The notes under the pieces: generated by a model
What the model was told of the DNA's origin: nothing
The model's input: only the letters and a program-made list of their open reading frames with translations
Databases searched by the model: none
Shown here: piece by piece, positions 1 to 6,483 of the stretch
Layout: every line of letters starts with the position of its first letter
Position numbering within the stretch: the stretch's first letter is position 1
Program-made: the position numbers and the translations under genes
DNA from: an uncultured Clostridia bacterium
GTDB taxonomy: Bacteria; Bacillota; Clostridia; Christensenellales; Pumilibacteraceae
Assembly (NCBI GenBank): GCA_934277845.1
Contig: CAKQVV010000052.1
Span: 1 to 10,612, forward strand
Reading direction: 5' to 3'
Length of the DNA stretch: 10,612 nt

Positions 1-11
1 TCGTTATTTCA

Positions 12-40
12 ATTATAACATTTTTCCGCAAGTTTGTCAA
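12..40 (-). promoter_or_regulatory. Leftward consensus promoter
   Basis: Read on the - strand, a perfect -35 box TTGACA (positions 40-35) is followed by exactly 17 bases and a perfect -10 box TATAAT (17-12). The -10 is preceded by TGT, an extended -10 element. Transcription would start near position 5 and run out of the window to the left, so a - strand gene or RNA should begin just outside. The match is seen directly; activity is inferred. Confidence 0.72.
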
Positions 41-48
41 GCCTTGAC
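36..48. repeat. Palindrome spanning two back-to-back -35 boxes
   Basis: GTCAAG (36-41), one central C, then CTTGAC (43-48) form a perfect 6-1-6 inverted repeat. Its arms overlap the -35 boxes of the leftward (35-40) and rightward (44-49) promoters. Part of the symmetry follows simply from two opposed TTGAC boxes, so it may not be an operator. A repressor bound here would block both promoters. Confidence 0.5.
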
Positions 49-72
49 CTTTTTTCTTTTTTGCGGTATAAT
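44..72 (+). promoter_or_regulatory. Promoter of the TerB-like gene
   Basis: TTGACC (44-49) and TATAAT (67-72) are separated by exactly 17 bases, an almost perfect sigma-A/sigma-70 promoter. The expected start of transcription is near 79, leaving a leader of about 37 bases before the ATG at 116. The -35 lies 3 bases from the -35 of a divergent promoter, so two polymerases could probably not occupy both at once. Confidence 0.85.
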
Positions 73-101
73 ATTCACGGAGAAGCCAAAAGTAAACTTA
101 C

Positions 102-107
102 AGGAGA
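102..107 (+). promoter_or_regulatory. Shine-Dalgarno site fixing the start at 116
   Basis: AGGAGA lies 8 bases before the ATG at 116. An upstream in-frame TTG at 44 overlaps the -35 box and so would not be transcribed from this promoter. The ATG at 116 is therefore the start. Confidence 0.85.
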
Positions 108-115
108 AAATAATT

Positions 116-577
116 ATGTTCGATTTTATTAAACTTTGCAATCGTTTTGAAAAAATGAGCGCCGTCGAGCGTGCGGCTGTGCTTGCCGACAAATCGCTCG
201 GAGTAGTGGCGGGGCTCAATCGCCTTAACAACGAAAACCTCGACATTGCCAACGTGCTGGCTACCTTTCTGCTGGGAGCGGTCGCGTGCGACGGCGAAAT
301 CAACGAGGTCGAGTACCTGCTCGTGTACCCGTCGCTCGTCCAGATCTTCGGCAGCGACTTCGACTTCGAGTCGGTCAAAGACTGTTTCAAGAAAGGCGAC
401 GGCAAAAAACTGATCAGAGAGTGTACCGAAGAACTCGGGATGATTCTATCGCGAGGTGACGAGGATCTCAAATCCGACGCGATCACGCTGTGCTTGTGCG
501 CCGTTTCCATCGACGGCAAAGTCACCATGAAAGAGCGTTCCTACGTCAAAAAACTCTTCAAACGCATCACGGCGTAA
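116..577 (+). CDS. TerB-like helical domain protein
   Basis: This encodes a soluble protein of 153 residues with no signal peptide or membrane segment. Two acidic motifs of similar form stand out: AVACDGEINEVE (residues 55-66) and AVSIDGKVTMKE (129-140). Each follows a hydrophobic helix. The pattern of hydrophobic helix, then [CI]DG, then a polar stretch with E, repeated about 75 residues apart, is typical of the TerB fold (tellurite-resistance TerB and the DjlA N-terminal domain), where the acidic residues can bind metal. Length (about 150) also fits a single TerB domain. The biochemical role of lone TerB-like proteins is poorly known and no tellurite genes are nearby, so tellurite resistance should not be assumed. 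The gene has its own promoter (44-72) and terminator (628-680), so it is probably monocistronic. The start is chosen from the SD at 102-107. The family call rests on motif recognition only. Confidence 0.8.
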   Translation: MFDFIKLCNRFEKMSAVERAAVLADKSLGVVAGLNRLNNENLDIANVLATFLLGAVACDGEINEVEYLLVYPSLVQIFGSDFDFESVKDCFKKGDGKKLIRECTEELGMILSRGDEDLKSDAITLCLCAVSIDGKVTMKERSYVKKLFKRITA

Positions 578-627
578 TCTGACCGCCGCGGCAGCGGTTT
601 ATCTGGAATATACGCGGTTTATGCACG

Positions 628-680
628 CGGCGCAAGCCCTTGGGTTAAAATCCCGGGTTTGCGCCGTTTTTCGCGTTTTT
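628..680 (+). terminator. Rho-independent terminator of the TerB-like gene
   Basis: CGGCGCAAGCCC (628-639) pairs with GGGTTTGCGCCG (655-666) as a 12-base stem with one G-U pair. The 15-base loop can itself form a short GGG/CCC pairing. The stem is followed directly by TTTTT (667-671), and a second small CGCG-T6-CGCG hairpin with a T-run follows (672-691). Strong stem plus U-tract on the + strand is the standard terminator form. No A-run precedes the stem, so it should act in one direction. Confidence 0.88.
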
Positions 681-708
681 TCGCGATTTTTGTAAAATTC
701 GGCATAGT

Positions 709-756
709 AAATCAGTGCAATAAAGTGAAACGTCGGTTTTTTTACTGATTTTTTGT
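709..756 (+). other. Possible weak hairpin with T-run
   Basis: AAATCAGT (709-716) is the exact reverse complement of ACTGATTT (744-751), and the right arm runs into a T6 tract (749-754). The stem is AT-rich and the loop is 27 bases, so it would be much weaker than the terminator at 628-680. It may be a back-up terminator or chance in AT-rich DNA. Confidence 0.3.
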
Positions 757-783
757 ATGTCGCAGCGAAGTTTATACGCAAAC

Positions 784-803
784 TTATGCAAAATATTGCA
801 TAA
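784..803. repeat. Inverted repeat, candidate operator
   Basis: TTATGCAA (784-791) and TTGCATAA (796-803) are perfect 8-base inverted arms with a 4-base AATA spacer. It lies about 73 bases upstream of the -35 box at 876. The 20-base symmetric form fits a dimeric helix-turn-helix regulator. No T-run follows on either strand, so it is not a terminator. The regulator is unknown. Confidence 0.5.
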
Positions 804-858
804 AATCGCGTTGTGATTTTCACCAAACTTTCGCATAATAAATCACGTTTAATAGGCA

Positions 859-870
859 TTTTGCGCAAAA
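859..870. repeat. Palindrome next to the operon promoter
   Basis: TTTTGCGCAAAA is a perfect 12-base palindrome ending 5 bases before the -35 box (876). That position suits an activator site or an operator edge. Its core TTGCGCAA resembles the TTGCA half-site arms of the repeat at 784-803. Function is inferred from position only. Confidence 0.42.
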
Positions 871-875
871 ATTAT

Positions 876-904
876 TTGACTTGAAAAGTGCAAGGTGCTA
901 TAAT
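876..904 (+). promoter_or_regulatory. Promoter of the lipoprotein-opp operon
   Basis: TTGACT (876-881) and a perfect TATAAT (899-904) are 17 bases apart, and TGC directly before the -10 makes it an extended -10. Transcription should begin near 911. No comparable promoter was found in the 40 bases between the lipoprotein gene and oppA or in the later spacers, so this promoter probably drives all seven downstream genes. Confidence 0.85.
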
Positions 905-1007
905 GTGTTAGTGTATTTTACTATGAGTTGCTATACATACGACTGAATAATATACAAAAAATCCGATTAAAAAACAAAACGTAAACGCAAGGGAAGTGAT
1001 TCCGTAA

Positions 1008-2294
1008 ATGAAAAAATTCAAGTTATTCGGCATAATTCTTTTATCGTTGTTTGCGGCGGTTTCCGTCTTAGGTTGCGCCGGATCGTCCGCCGAATACAAA
1101 AATAATGTCAGAGTGGTATACGAACTCGAGGGCGGCACCTACAAGAACAGTACCCGTGCGGTCGAGTTTTACTACGGCTTTGCGCGCGGCGGAGAATACT
1201 CAATAAAGTCCGTCGAGGACGTAACCACGGTCAGGATCGAACGCTCCGGCTATCACATCGAGGGCTGGTACACGTCTAAAACCGAAACCGACGGCGTGGT
1301 ATCCTACGACGGTAAATGGGATTTCGGCACAAACAAAATCAAGGTCGACGAACAGGGCAAGGTTTCCTATGACGGCAAGACCGGCGACGAAAACCTCGTC
1401 CGTCTTTACGCCCGCTGGGCGGCTAATATAACTTACGAGTACAACGTGGGTTATATCGACGCCGACAAAAACTTCGTGAAAGTCGGCACCGTGGATGCCG
1501 GCGAAGCGGGTTCTACGTTCAGCAGGGCGAAATACGACATCGAAAAACTCGAAAACGGCAGGGAAGGTTATACCTCGCTCGGCAGATATTACAAGTACGA
1601 CGCCGAAGCGGCGGACGGCAAGGGTGAAGAACTTTCCGACGACTTTGCGTTCGAGGAGAGTAAAGAGAACGTTTCGCTCGATATAGTCGTAGATTACGTC
1701 GCAGGCAACTTCCGCGTCGTGAGAAAAGCCACCGATATTACTTCCAACGCCAGCGCGGACAAAGAAAAGAATAAAGTTCTTTACCTTATGAACGACATCG
1801 ACTTCGGTAAGTATGATGATGAAGGCAACCTTAAAGAGAACGGAACGATTGATCTTCTCACCGCGTATAACGGCGTGAGGGGCAACGGCTTTAAGATGTC
1901 GAACTTCACCGTCAAATTTACAATGCAGCCTGTATCCGAAAATGCGCCCGACGGCAGCGACATTACTTACGGCGAAGTCAGCCTGTTCGGCGATATTGAC
2001 GGCGGAGAAGTGACCGGCGTCACGTTCGACAACGTCAAGTTCGCCGTGAGAGCAAGCAACAGTAAAATCGAAAAGATATTCTTCGCGCCGCTGTGCATAC
2101 GTGCAAACAACGTCACCTTTGACAACGCGGTAATCAACGTTACCGAATTCGTACTCGATCTTTACTACGAACACGATCTCGCGGAAGAAGGTTTTATCAA
2201 CGACGGGAAAAGCGTTTACTACGTCGCAAAAGACGGCGTAACGGTAACGAACTGCACGATAAACGTTTGCGACAAGACCGAAGGTGCGGTTTGA
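1008..2294 (+). CDS. Surface lipoprotein with Flg_new-like and beta-helix-like parts
   Basis: This is a secreted lipoprotein of 428 residues. A basic start, a hydrophobic stretch (about 7-20) and the lipobox VLGC put the lipidated cysteine at residue 23. Residues 33-137 look like a Listeria-Bacteroides / Flg_new repeat: YELEGGTY near the start, then GYHIEGWYTS (81-90), and VRLYARW (131-137) at the end. Residues 141-230 are a weaker second copy (GYTSLGRYY, then LDIVVDY). The C-terminal part (about 255-421) has short turns such as LMNDIDFG, GVRGNGFKMSNFTVKF, SLFGDIDGGEVTGVTFDNVKF and VTVTNCTINV. These resemble right-handed beta-helix / GLUG-type repeats of surface proteins. No catalytic residues are recognised. 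It is the first gene of the operon, with 40 bases to oppA, so it may help capture substrate or anchor the importer at the envelope. That role is inference from position. Confidence 0.88.
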   Translation: MKKFKLFGIILLSLFAAVSVLGCAGSSAEYKNNVRVVYELEGGTYKNSTRAVEFYYGFARGGEYSIKSVEDVTTVRIERSGYHIEGWYTSKTETDGVVSYDGKWDFGTNKIKVDEQGKVSYDGKTGDENLVRLYARWAANITYEYNVGYIDADKNFVKVGTVDAGEAGSTFSRAKYDIEKLENGREGYTSLGRYYKYDAEAADGKGEELSDDFAFEESKENVSLDIVVDYVAGNFRVVRKATDITSNASADKEKNKVLYLMNDIDFGKYDDEGNLKENGTIDLLTAYNGVRGNGFKMSNFTVKFTMQPVSENAPDGSDITYGEVSLFGDIDGGEVTGVTFDNVKFAVRASNSKIEKIFFAPLCIRANNVTFDNAVINVTEFVLDLYYEHDLAEEGFINDGKSVYYVAKDGVTVTNCTINVCDKTEGAV

Positions 2295-2334
2295 TAAATC
2301 AGTTTTCAATTTTCAGAAGGAGATATAACCAAGT

Positions 2335-5028
2335 ATGAGAATCAAAAAATCACTCGGAAAATGCGCGATTACGTTGATACTCGCTCTCGTCATGGTGGCA
2401 GGCAGTCTGATGCTCGTCGGCTGCAAAGGCGGCAAGAACAAGTACGACAACGAAAACACTCCGCTCGTTTTTTCCTCGCAGGAAGTCGATAAGGTTTTCA
2501 ACCCGTTCTTCTCGACTTCGGGTGCCGACAGCAACGTCGTGGGACTCACCCAGATCGGCATGATCGGCAACGACAAGGAAGGCAATTATACCTACGGTCC
2601 CGACGAGGACGTAGTCACCGAAAATCTCGGTATAGTTTACGACAAAGCGTCCGATACCACGACCTACTATTTCGCAATGAAGAACAACGTCCGTTATCCC
2701 AACGGTTCGTTTCTCACCATCAAGGACGTTCTCTTTAACTACTACGTTTACCTCGATCCCGTGTATTCCGGATCCAGCACCATTTACTCGACCGACATCG
2801 TGGGGCTGAAAGAGTACCGCACGCAGTCGAGCGACGAGAACGAGCAGAAGGGATTCAGCGAGCGTTTCGCTCAGTCCGCCCGCAACCGTATCAGCGCGCT
2901 CAACCAGGCTTATAACGCGATTGCAAAAGCGAATAAAAATACCCCGGACGACGTAAACAATATTGACAACGCCCGTTTCCGCGAACTCCTCGCAGAGTAC
3001 AAGGAGCAGAACAGCAGTTCGACCGCTTACGCAAATATACTTGCCGACTTCGATAAAGCGGCGGAATTCTTTGACGAAGAACTCGAATCCGACTGGACGA
3101 ACTCGCTCGACGCTTATCAGGAGCAGAAGTTCTACAAGGTCGACGATAACGGCAACCGTGAAGAATTTGAAAACCTCTTTACTACCGACGTGGAAATGTT
3201 CCTTTACAACGAGGGGCTTATCACCTGGAGCAGAAAAGAGGGTAAACTGACCTATGCTACCGGTTCGGCAGAGCAGGTCAAAAAAATGACCAAAGAGCAG
3301 GCTATCGAGGTCGTGCGCGACAGCAATATGCCCGGCAAACTTCCCGAAGTAATTTACTACTGGGCTTCGACTCCCTCGAAACTTGCCGACTACATCGCCA
3401 ACGACGAAATGGAGAAGTACTTTGCAAACGAGTCCACCGCTCGCGAATTCAAGAACATTTCCGGCATCAGGTTCGCGAATATGGATTCGGCGGTGACCTT
3501 CACCGACAAGTCCGGAAAGACCGTGACTTATGACGTACCGACCTATGCAGACGCGAATAAAAACCAGGTCACCAACGGCAACGAAGTTCTCTCCATCACC
3601 ATCAACGGCGTCGATCCCAAGGCTATCTGGAACTTCTCGATTACCGTTTCTCCGATGTACTATTATTCCGATGCCGCTCATATCAACGCATTCGACTACA
3701 AGGAAAATTTCGGCGTCGAGTACGGCTCGCAGAGTTTCATGAACAACGTAGTAAAGGCTGCCGATAAGATCGGCGTACCCGTGGGCGCAGGTCCCTATGC
3801 CGCAAGCGCGGCAAACGGCGGAATCGCCGACGGCGACAACAAAACCATAGGTCTCGGCGACTTCTACAACAACGGCGTTATCTACTTCGAGCGCAACCCG
3901 TACTACAATATGGGCAACGGCACGAACGGCGTAGCCAAAATCAAGAAAATAAGATATCAGGTCGTTTCCGCTGCTCGTATGCTCGACTCGCTCTATAACG
4001 ACGAAATCGACTTCGCCGAGCCCAACGCGAAGCCGGAAACCATCAAGGAACTCGGCGACAAGGGCGTGGGCAACAAGACGGTCAAGACTTCCGGTTACGG
4101 CTATATCGGCATCAACGCCGGCAAGGTTCCGTCGGTTTACGTCCGCCGCGCGATCATGTACTGCATCAATACTCAACTTTGCGTCGAGTACTACAAGACC
4201 ACAGCGGATCCCATCTACCGCTCGATGAGTAAAGCGAACTGGGCATATCCGGAGAACTGCACTCCGTATTATCCGTACATCAAGGGCGCGGTACCCGCTA
4301 AACTCGACGTAGTCGATCCCGCTTATAAAGAGTTCGTGCAGTCGCACGGACTGTCCGCGGGACAGACGCTCAGCGACGCACAACAGCGCGAATTCATCGT
4401 TTCGCTTATCGAGGCGGGCGGTTACACGCTCGGCAGCGACGGCGTTTACGAAAAGTCCAACGGCGGCAAGACCGAAAAACTGAAATACACCTTTACGATC
4501 GCGGGCGACAGCGACGATCACCCGGCGTTCGCGGCGCTCAATCAGGCGCGCACCACGCTCAACGGTTACGGCTTTGACGTTACCGTCAGCAAGGACGCAA
4601 ACGCGCTCAGCAAACTCTCCAGCGGCGCGCTTACCGTCTGGGCGGCTGCGTGGGGCTCGACCATCGATCCCGATATGTATCAGGTTTACCACATGGATTC
4701 CAAAGCAACCTCCGTCCTCAACTGGGGTTACAAACAGATCCTCAACGATACCACCGGCAAGTACGACTTCGAAAAGAACCTCGTTTCCGAACTCAGCGAA
4801 ATCATCGACAGAGCGCGCGAAACCAATAACCAGAAAGACCGTAAAGGCGACTACAAGATCGCGCTCGATATGGTAATGGAACTCGCGGTCGAACTCCCGA
4901 CCTACCAGAGAAGCGACCTGTTTGCTTACAACCAGAACAAGATCGACGTTTCGACGTTTACGCCCGACAGCGAGCTTTCGCCGTACAAGGGGCTTACCAG
5001 CCGTATCGCAAACATTTCTTTGATGTGA
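2335..5028 (+). CDS. oppA: Large peptide-binding lipoprotein of an ABC importer (SBP family 5)
   Basis: This is the substrate-binding protein that captures peptide or a similar solute outside the membrane and delivers it to OppB/OppC. The signal sequence ends in lipobox LVGC with the lipid cysteine at residue 30. Family 5 landmarks are visible: NNVRYPNGSFLTIKDVLFNY (117-136), VPVGAGPYAA (481-490), IYFERNPYYN (516-525), a DSLYNDEIDF stretch (551-560), GYGYIGINAGKVPSVYVRRA (587-606) and AAWGSTIDPDMYQVYHM (771-787). At 897 residues it is far longer than the usual 500-600. The excess is mainly between about 160 and 430, which includes a charged helical stretch (174-290) followed by a beta-rich part (376-440). 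The SD AAGGAG (2317-2322) lies 12 bases before the ATG. Opp versus Dpp specificity cannot be told from sequence; a nickel or sugar ligand is possible but less likely. Confidence 0.93.
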   Translation: MRIKKSLGKCAITLILALVMVAGSLMLVGCKGGKNKYDNENTPLVFSSQEVDKVFNPFFSTSGADSNVVGLTQIGMIGNDKEGNYTYGPDEDVVTENLGIVYDKASDTTTYYFAMKNNVRYPNGSFLTIKDVLFNYYVYLDPVYSGSSTIYSTDIVGLKEYRTQSSDENEQKGFSERFAQSARNRISALNQAYNAIAKANKNTPDDVNNIDNARFRELLAEYKEQNSSSTAYANILADFDKAAEFFDEELESDWTNSLDAYQEQKFYKVDDNGNREEFENLFTTDVEMFLYNEGLITWSRKEGKLTYATGSAEQVKKMTKEQAIEVVRDSNMPGKLPEVIYYWASTPSKLADYIANDEMEKYFANESTAREFKNISGIRFANMDSAVTFTDKSGKTVTYDVPTYADANKNQVTNGNEVLSITINGVDPKAIWNFSITVSPMYYYSDAAHINAFDYKENFGVEYGSQSFMNNVVKAADKIGVPVGAGPYAASAANGGIADGDNKTIGLGDFYNNGVIYFERNPYYNMGNGTNGVAKIKKIRYQVVSAARMLDSLYNDEIDFAEPNAKPETIKELGDKGVGNKTVKTSGYGYIGINAGKVPSVYVRRAIMYCINTQLCVEYYKTTADPIYRSMSKANWAYPENCTPYYPYIKGAVPAKLDVVDPAYKEFVQSHGLSAGQTLSDAQQREFIVSLIEAGGYTLGSDGVYEKSNGGKTEKLKYTFTIAGDSDDHPAFAALNQARTTLNGYGFDVTVSKDANALSKLSSGALTVWAAAWGSTIDPDMYQVYHMDSKATSVLNWGYKQILNDTTGKYDFEKNLVSELSEIIDRARETNNQKDRKGDYKIALDMVMELAVELPTYQRSDLFAYNQNKIDVSTFTPDSELSPYKGLTSRIANISLM

Positions 5029-5033
5029 CGAAA

Positions 5034-5053
5034 ACGCGGAATCAACCTCGCGT
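5034..5053 (+). other. Small stem-loop after oppA
   Basis: ACGCG (5034-5038) pairs with CGCGT (5049-5053) across a 10-base loop, just after the oppA stop. An 8-base direct repeat, GTGACGAA, flanks it (5025-5032 and 5052-5059). On its own the stem is weak. It is one of two hairpins in this 110-base spacer. Confidence 0.35.
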
Positions 5054-5076
5054 GACGAACAAAATAACGGATTTCT

Positions 5077-5118
5077 CGCGCACGCCCGACTTTCTTTATG
5101 GTATTGTCGGGCGTCGCG
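5077..5118 (+). other. GC-rich intercistronic stem-loop between oppA and oppB
   Basis: ACGCCCGAC (5082-5090) pairs perfectly with GTCGGGCGT (5106-5114) around a 15-base loop. CGCG (5077-5080) can extend the stem with CGCG (5115-5118) past a bulged C. No T-run follows, so it is not a normal terminator. Its 3' end is 9 bases before the oppB SD (GAGGGT, 5128-5133). Such stems between a binding-protein gene and its permease often protect the upstream mRNA or cut downstream expression. The pairing is seen; the role is inferred. Confidence 0.65.
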
Positions 5119-5138
5119 ATGCCGTATGAGGGTACAAT

Positions 5139-6479
5139 ATGCTAAAATACATTCTCAAAAGACTGGGCATTTCCGTCATAATTCTTTTGGGTGTATCGGT
5201 TATCATTTATTCGCTGGTGCGTATGATGCCGAACGACTACATCGAAATCAAGTACGCATCTCAACTTCAGAGCGGCGCGATTCAGCAATCCGACATCGAC
5301 CGGTTCAAGGAGTTGTACGGTCTTTCCATGCCCGAAGCGTACCTTACCGTCGAACTCGATACCGGGGAAGACGGTGTAAAGGGTAAGTTTACCAAAAAAG
5401 TGAAAACCGCCGACTACGAAACCGCGCTCATCAGCGACACTGCCTTCGACGAACTCGTCGCGGGCGATTATTCGTATAAAAACTGGACGCTGAAACTTAC
5501 CGGCGGCGTCAGATCTGCGCAACTCGCCGACAAGGACGGCAAGCAACTTTTCTCGGGCAGTTACACGGCTTCTCGCGGCGAGAACGGCGCAATAAACATC
5601 ACCGTTTCTTCGGGCAGCAACGTCTATTCAACCGGCAGCGTGTACAAGGTCGCCAGCGGCTGGCAAAAGTTCGGCGCGATACTCTCGGGCTATTTCACCT
5701 GGATCGGCAACCTCTTAAAAGGCGACCTCGGCACTTCGTTCAAGTACGAAAAACCGGTCGCAAAGGTCATCGGCGAAAACATGTGGATTTCGTTTGCAAT
5801 CGCTTTGGTGGCAACGATTTTACAGTTCCTTATCGCAATTCCGCTGGGTATTTCCAGCGCGACTCATCAGTACTCCGTGCGCGACTATCTCGTCACGGTG
5901 TTCACGATGATCGGCATTTCGCTCCCGACCTACTTTTTCGCCGCAATCGCAATCAAGTTCTTCTCGGTCGATCTGGGACTTTTCCCCGCAAACGGCTTGA
6001 TTTACGCGAACAAAGACTATCCCGCTACGTTCGCCGGATTCTTCGTCAAGTTCGGCGACATACTGCATCACATGTTCCTGCCTATTCTGGTCAACGTGCT
6101 TCTCTCGATCGGCGGACTTATGCGCTACACCAGAACCAACACGCTCGAAGTTCTGTCCTCCGACTACATAAGGACGGCGAGAGCGAAAGGTCTTTCCGAA
6201 AAAACGGTCATCTACAAACACGCGTTCCGCAACACGCTTATTCCGCTCGCAACGTTGCTTGCGGGTATCCTTCCGTCGTTGTTCGGCGGCATGATGATCA
6301 CCGAGCAGGTGTTCGGTATCGACGGTATCGGCAGACTTGCTTATCAGGCACTCCGCGAAGGCGACGTTCCGTTCGTCATGGGTTACAACATGTTTCTGGC
6401 GGTATTGACCGTCATCGGCACGCTGTTCTCCGATATTATGTATTCGATCGTCGACCCCAGAGTCAAACTTGGAGATTAA
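5139..6479 (+). CDS. oppB: Peptide ABC importer permease OppB/DppB, with outer insertion
   Basis: This is one of the two membrane subunits that form the peptide channel. Membrane segments lie near residues 8-30, 214-236, 250-275, 310-329, 366-388 and 412-436. The EAA coupling loop that contacts the ATPase reads YIRTARAKGLSEKTVIYKHA (343-362), continuing FRNTLIP. After it come GGMMITEQVFGIDGIGRL and the C-terminal VDPRVKLGD, both family hallmarks. At 446 residues it exceeds the usual length of about 310. The canonical sequence from LYGLSMP (59-65) to YFTWIGNLLKGDLG (185-198) is split by roughly 105 residues (about 70-175) rich in D, K, T, S and G with beta character. By topology this lies outside the membrane between segments 1 and 2. 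The start is the ATG 5 bases after SD GAGGGT. The stop is 4 bases before the oppC start, so the two are probably translationally coupled. Confidence 0.94.
   Translation: MLKYILKRLGISVIILLGVSVIIYSLVRMMPNDYIEIKYASQLQSGAIQQSDIDRFKELYGLSMPEAYLTVELDTGEDGVKGKFTKKVKTADYETALISDTAFDELVAGDYSYKNWTLKLTGGVRSAQLADKDGKQLFSGSYTASRGENGAINITVSSGSNVYSTGSVYKVASGWQKFGAILSGYFTWIGNLLKGDLGTSFKYEKPVAKVIGENMWISFAIALVATILQFLIAIPLGISSATHQYSVRDYLVTVFTMIGISLPTYFFAAIAIKFFSVDLGLFPANGLIYANKDYPATFAGFFVKFGDILHHMFLPILVNVLLSIGGLMRYTRTNTLEVLSSDYIRTARAKGLSEKTVIYKHAFRNTLIPLATLLAGILPSLFGGMMITEQVFGIDGIGRLAYQALREGDVPFVMGYNMFLAVLTVIGTLFSDIMYSIVDPRVKLGD
6471..6474 (+). promoter_or_regulatory. Shine-Dalgarno site fixing the oppC start at 6484
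   Basis: GGAG lies 9 bases before the ATG at 6484 and inside the last codons of oppB. An in-frame TTG at 6469 overlaps this site and has no SD of its own, so the ATG at 6484 is preferred. Confidence 0.75.
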
Positions 6480-6483
6480 CGGT

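Larger units (their letters stand above)
578..1007. other. Intergenic region, AT-rich, regulatory content
   Basis: This 430-base stretch has no convincing gene; short reading frames on the - strand lack an SD and resemble no protein family. From left to right it holds a terminator (628-680), a weaker hairpin with a T-run (709-756), two inverted repeats (784-803 and 859-870), an extended -10 promoter (876-904) and a leader of about 97 bases. The leader shows no riboswitch that I recognise. It ends in an extended SD-like sequence, GGGAAGTGAT (991-1000), ahead of the ATG at 1008. Confidence 0.8.

Noticed and set aside
582..598. ACCGC/GCGGT inverted repeat just after the TerB-like gene
   Set aside because: Only five pairs with no T-run directly after; the real terminator is 30 bases further on.
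911..1007. Possible riboswitch or T-box in the operon leader
   Set aside because: The leader is about 97 bases, A-rich, with no stable hairpin, terminator or recognised riboswitch or T-box sequence.
1200..2309. A 369-codon open frame on the - strand opposite the lipoprotein gene
   Set aside because: It mirrors a well-supported lipoprotein, has no recognised motif and no promoter or SD in the right place.
2350..4692. A 780-codon open frame on the - strand opposite oppA
   Set aside because: The + strand frame matches a family 5 binding protein with lipobox and SD. The antisense frame has no SD, no family resemblance and a composition (many V, R, F, D) expected from mirrored codon bias.
5104..5138. 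Possible promoter directly before oppB (TTGTCG and TACAAT)
   Set aside because: The spacer would be 23 bases, too long, and TACAAT directly abuts the ATG. The stem-loop explains the left box.
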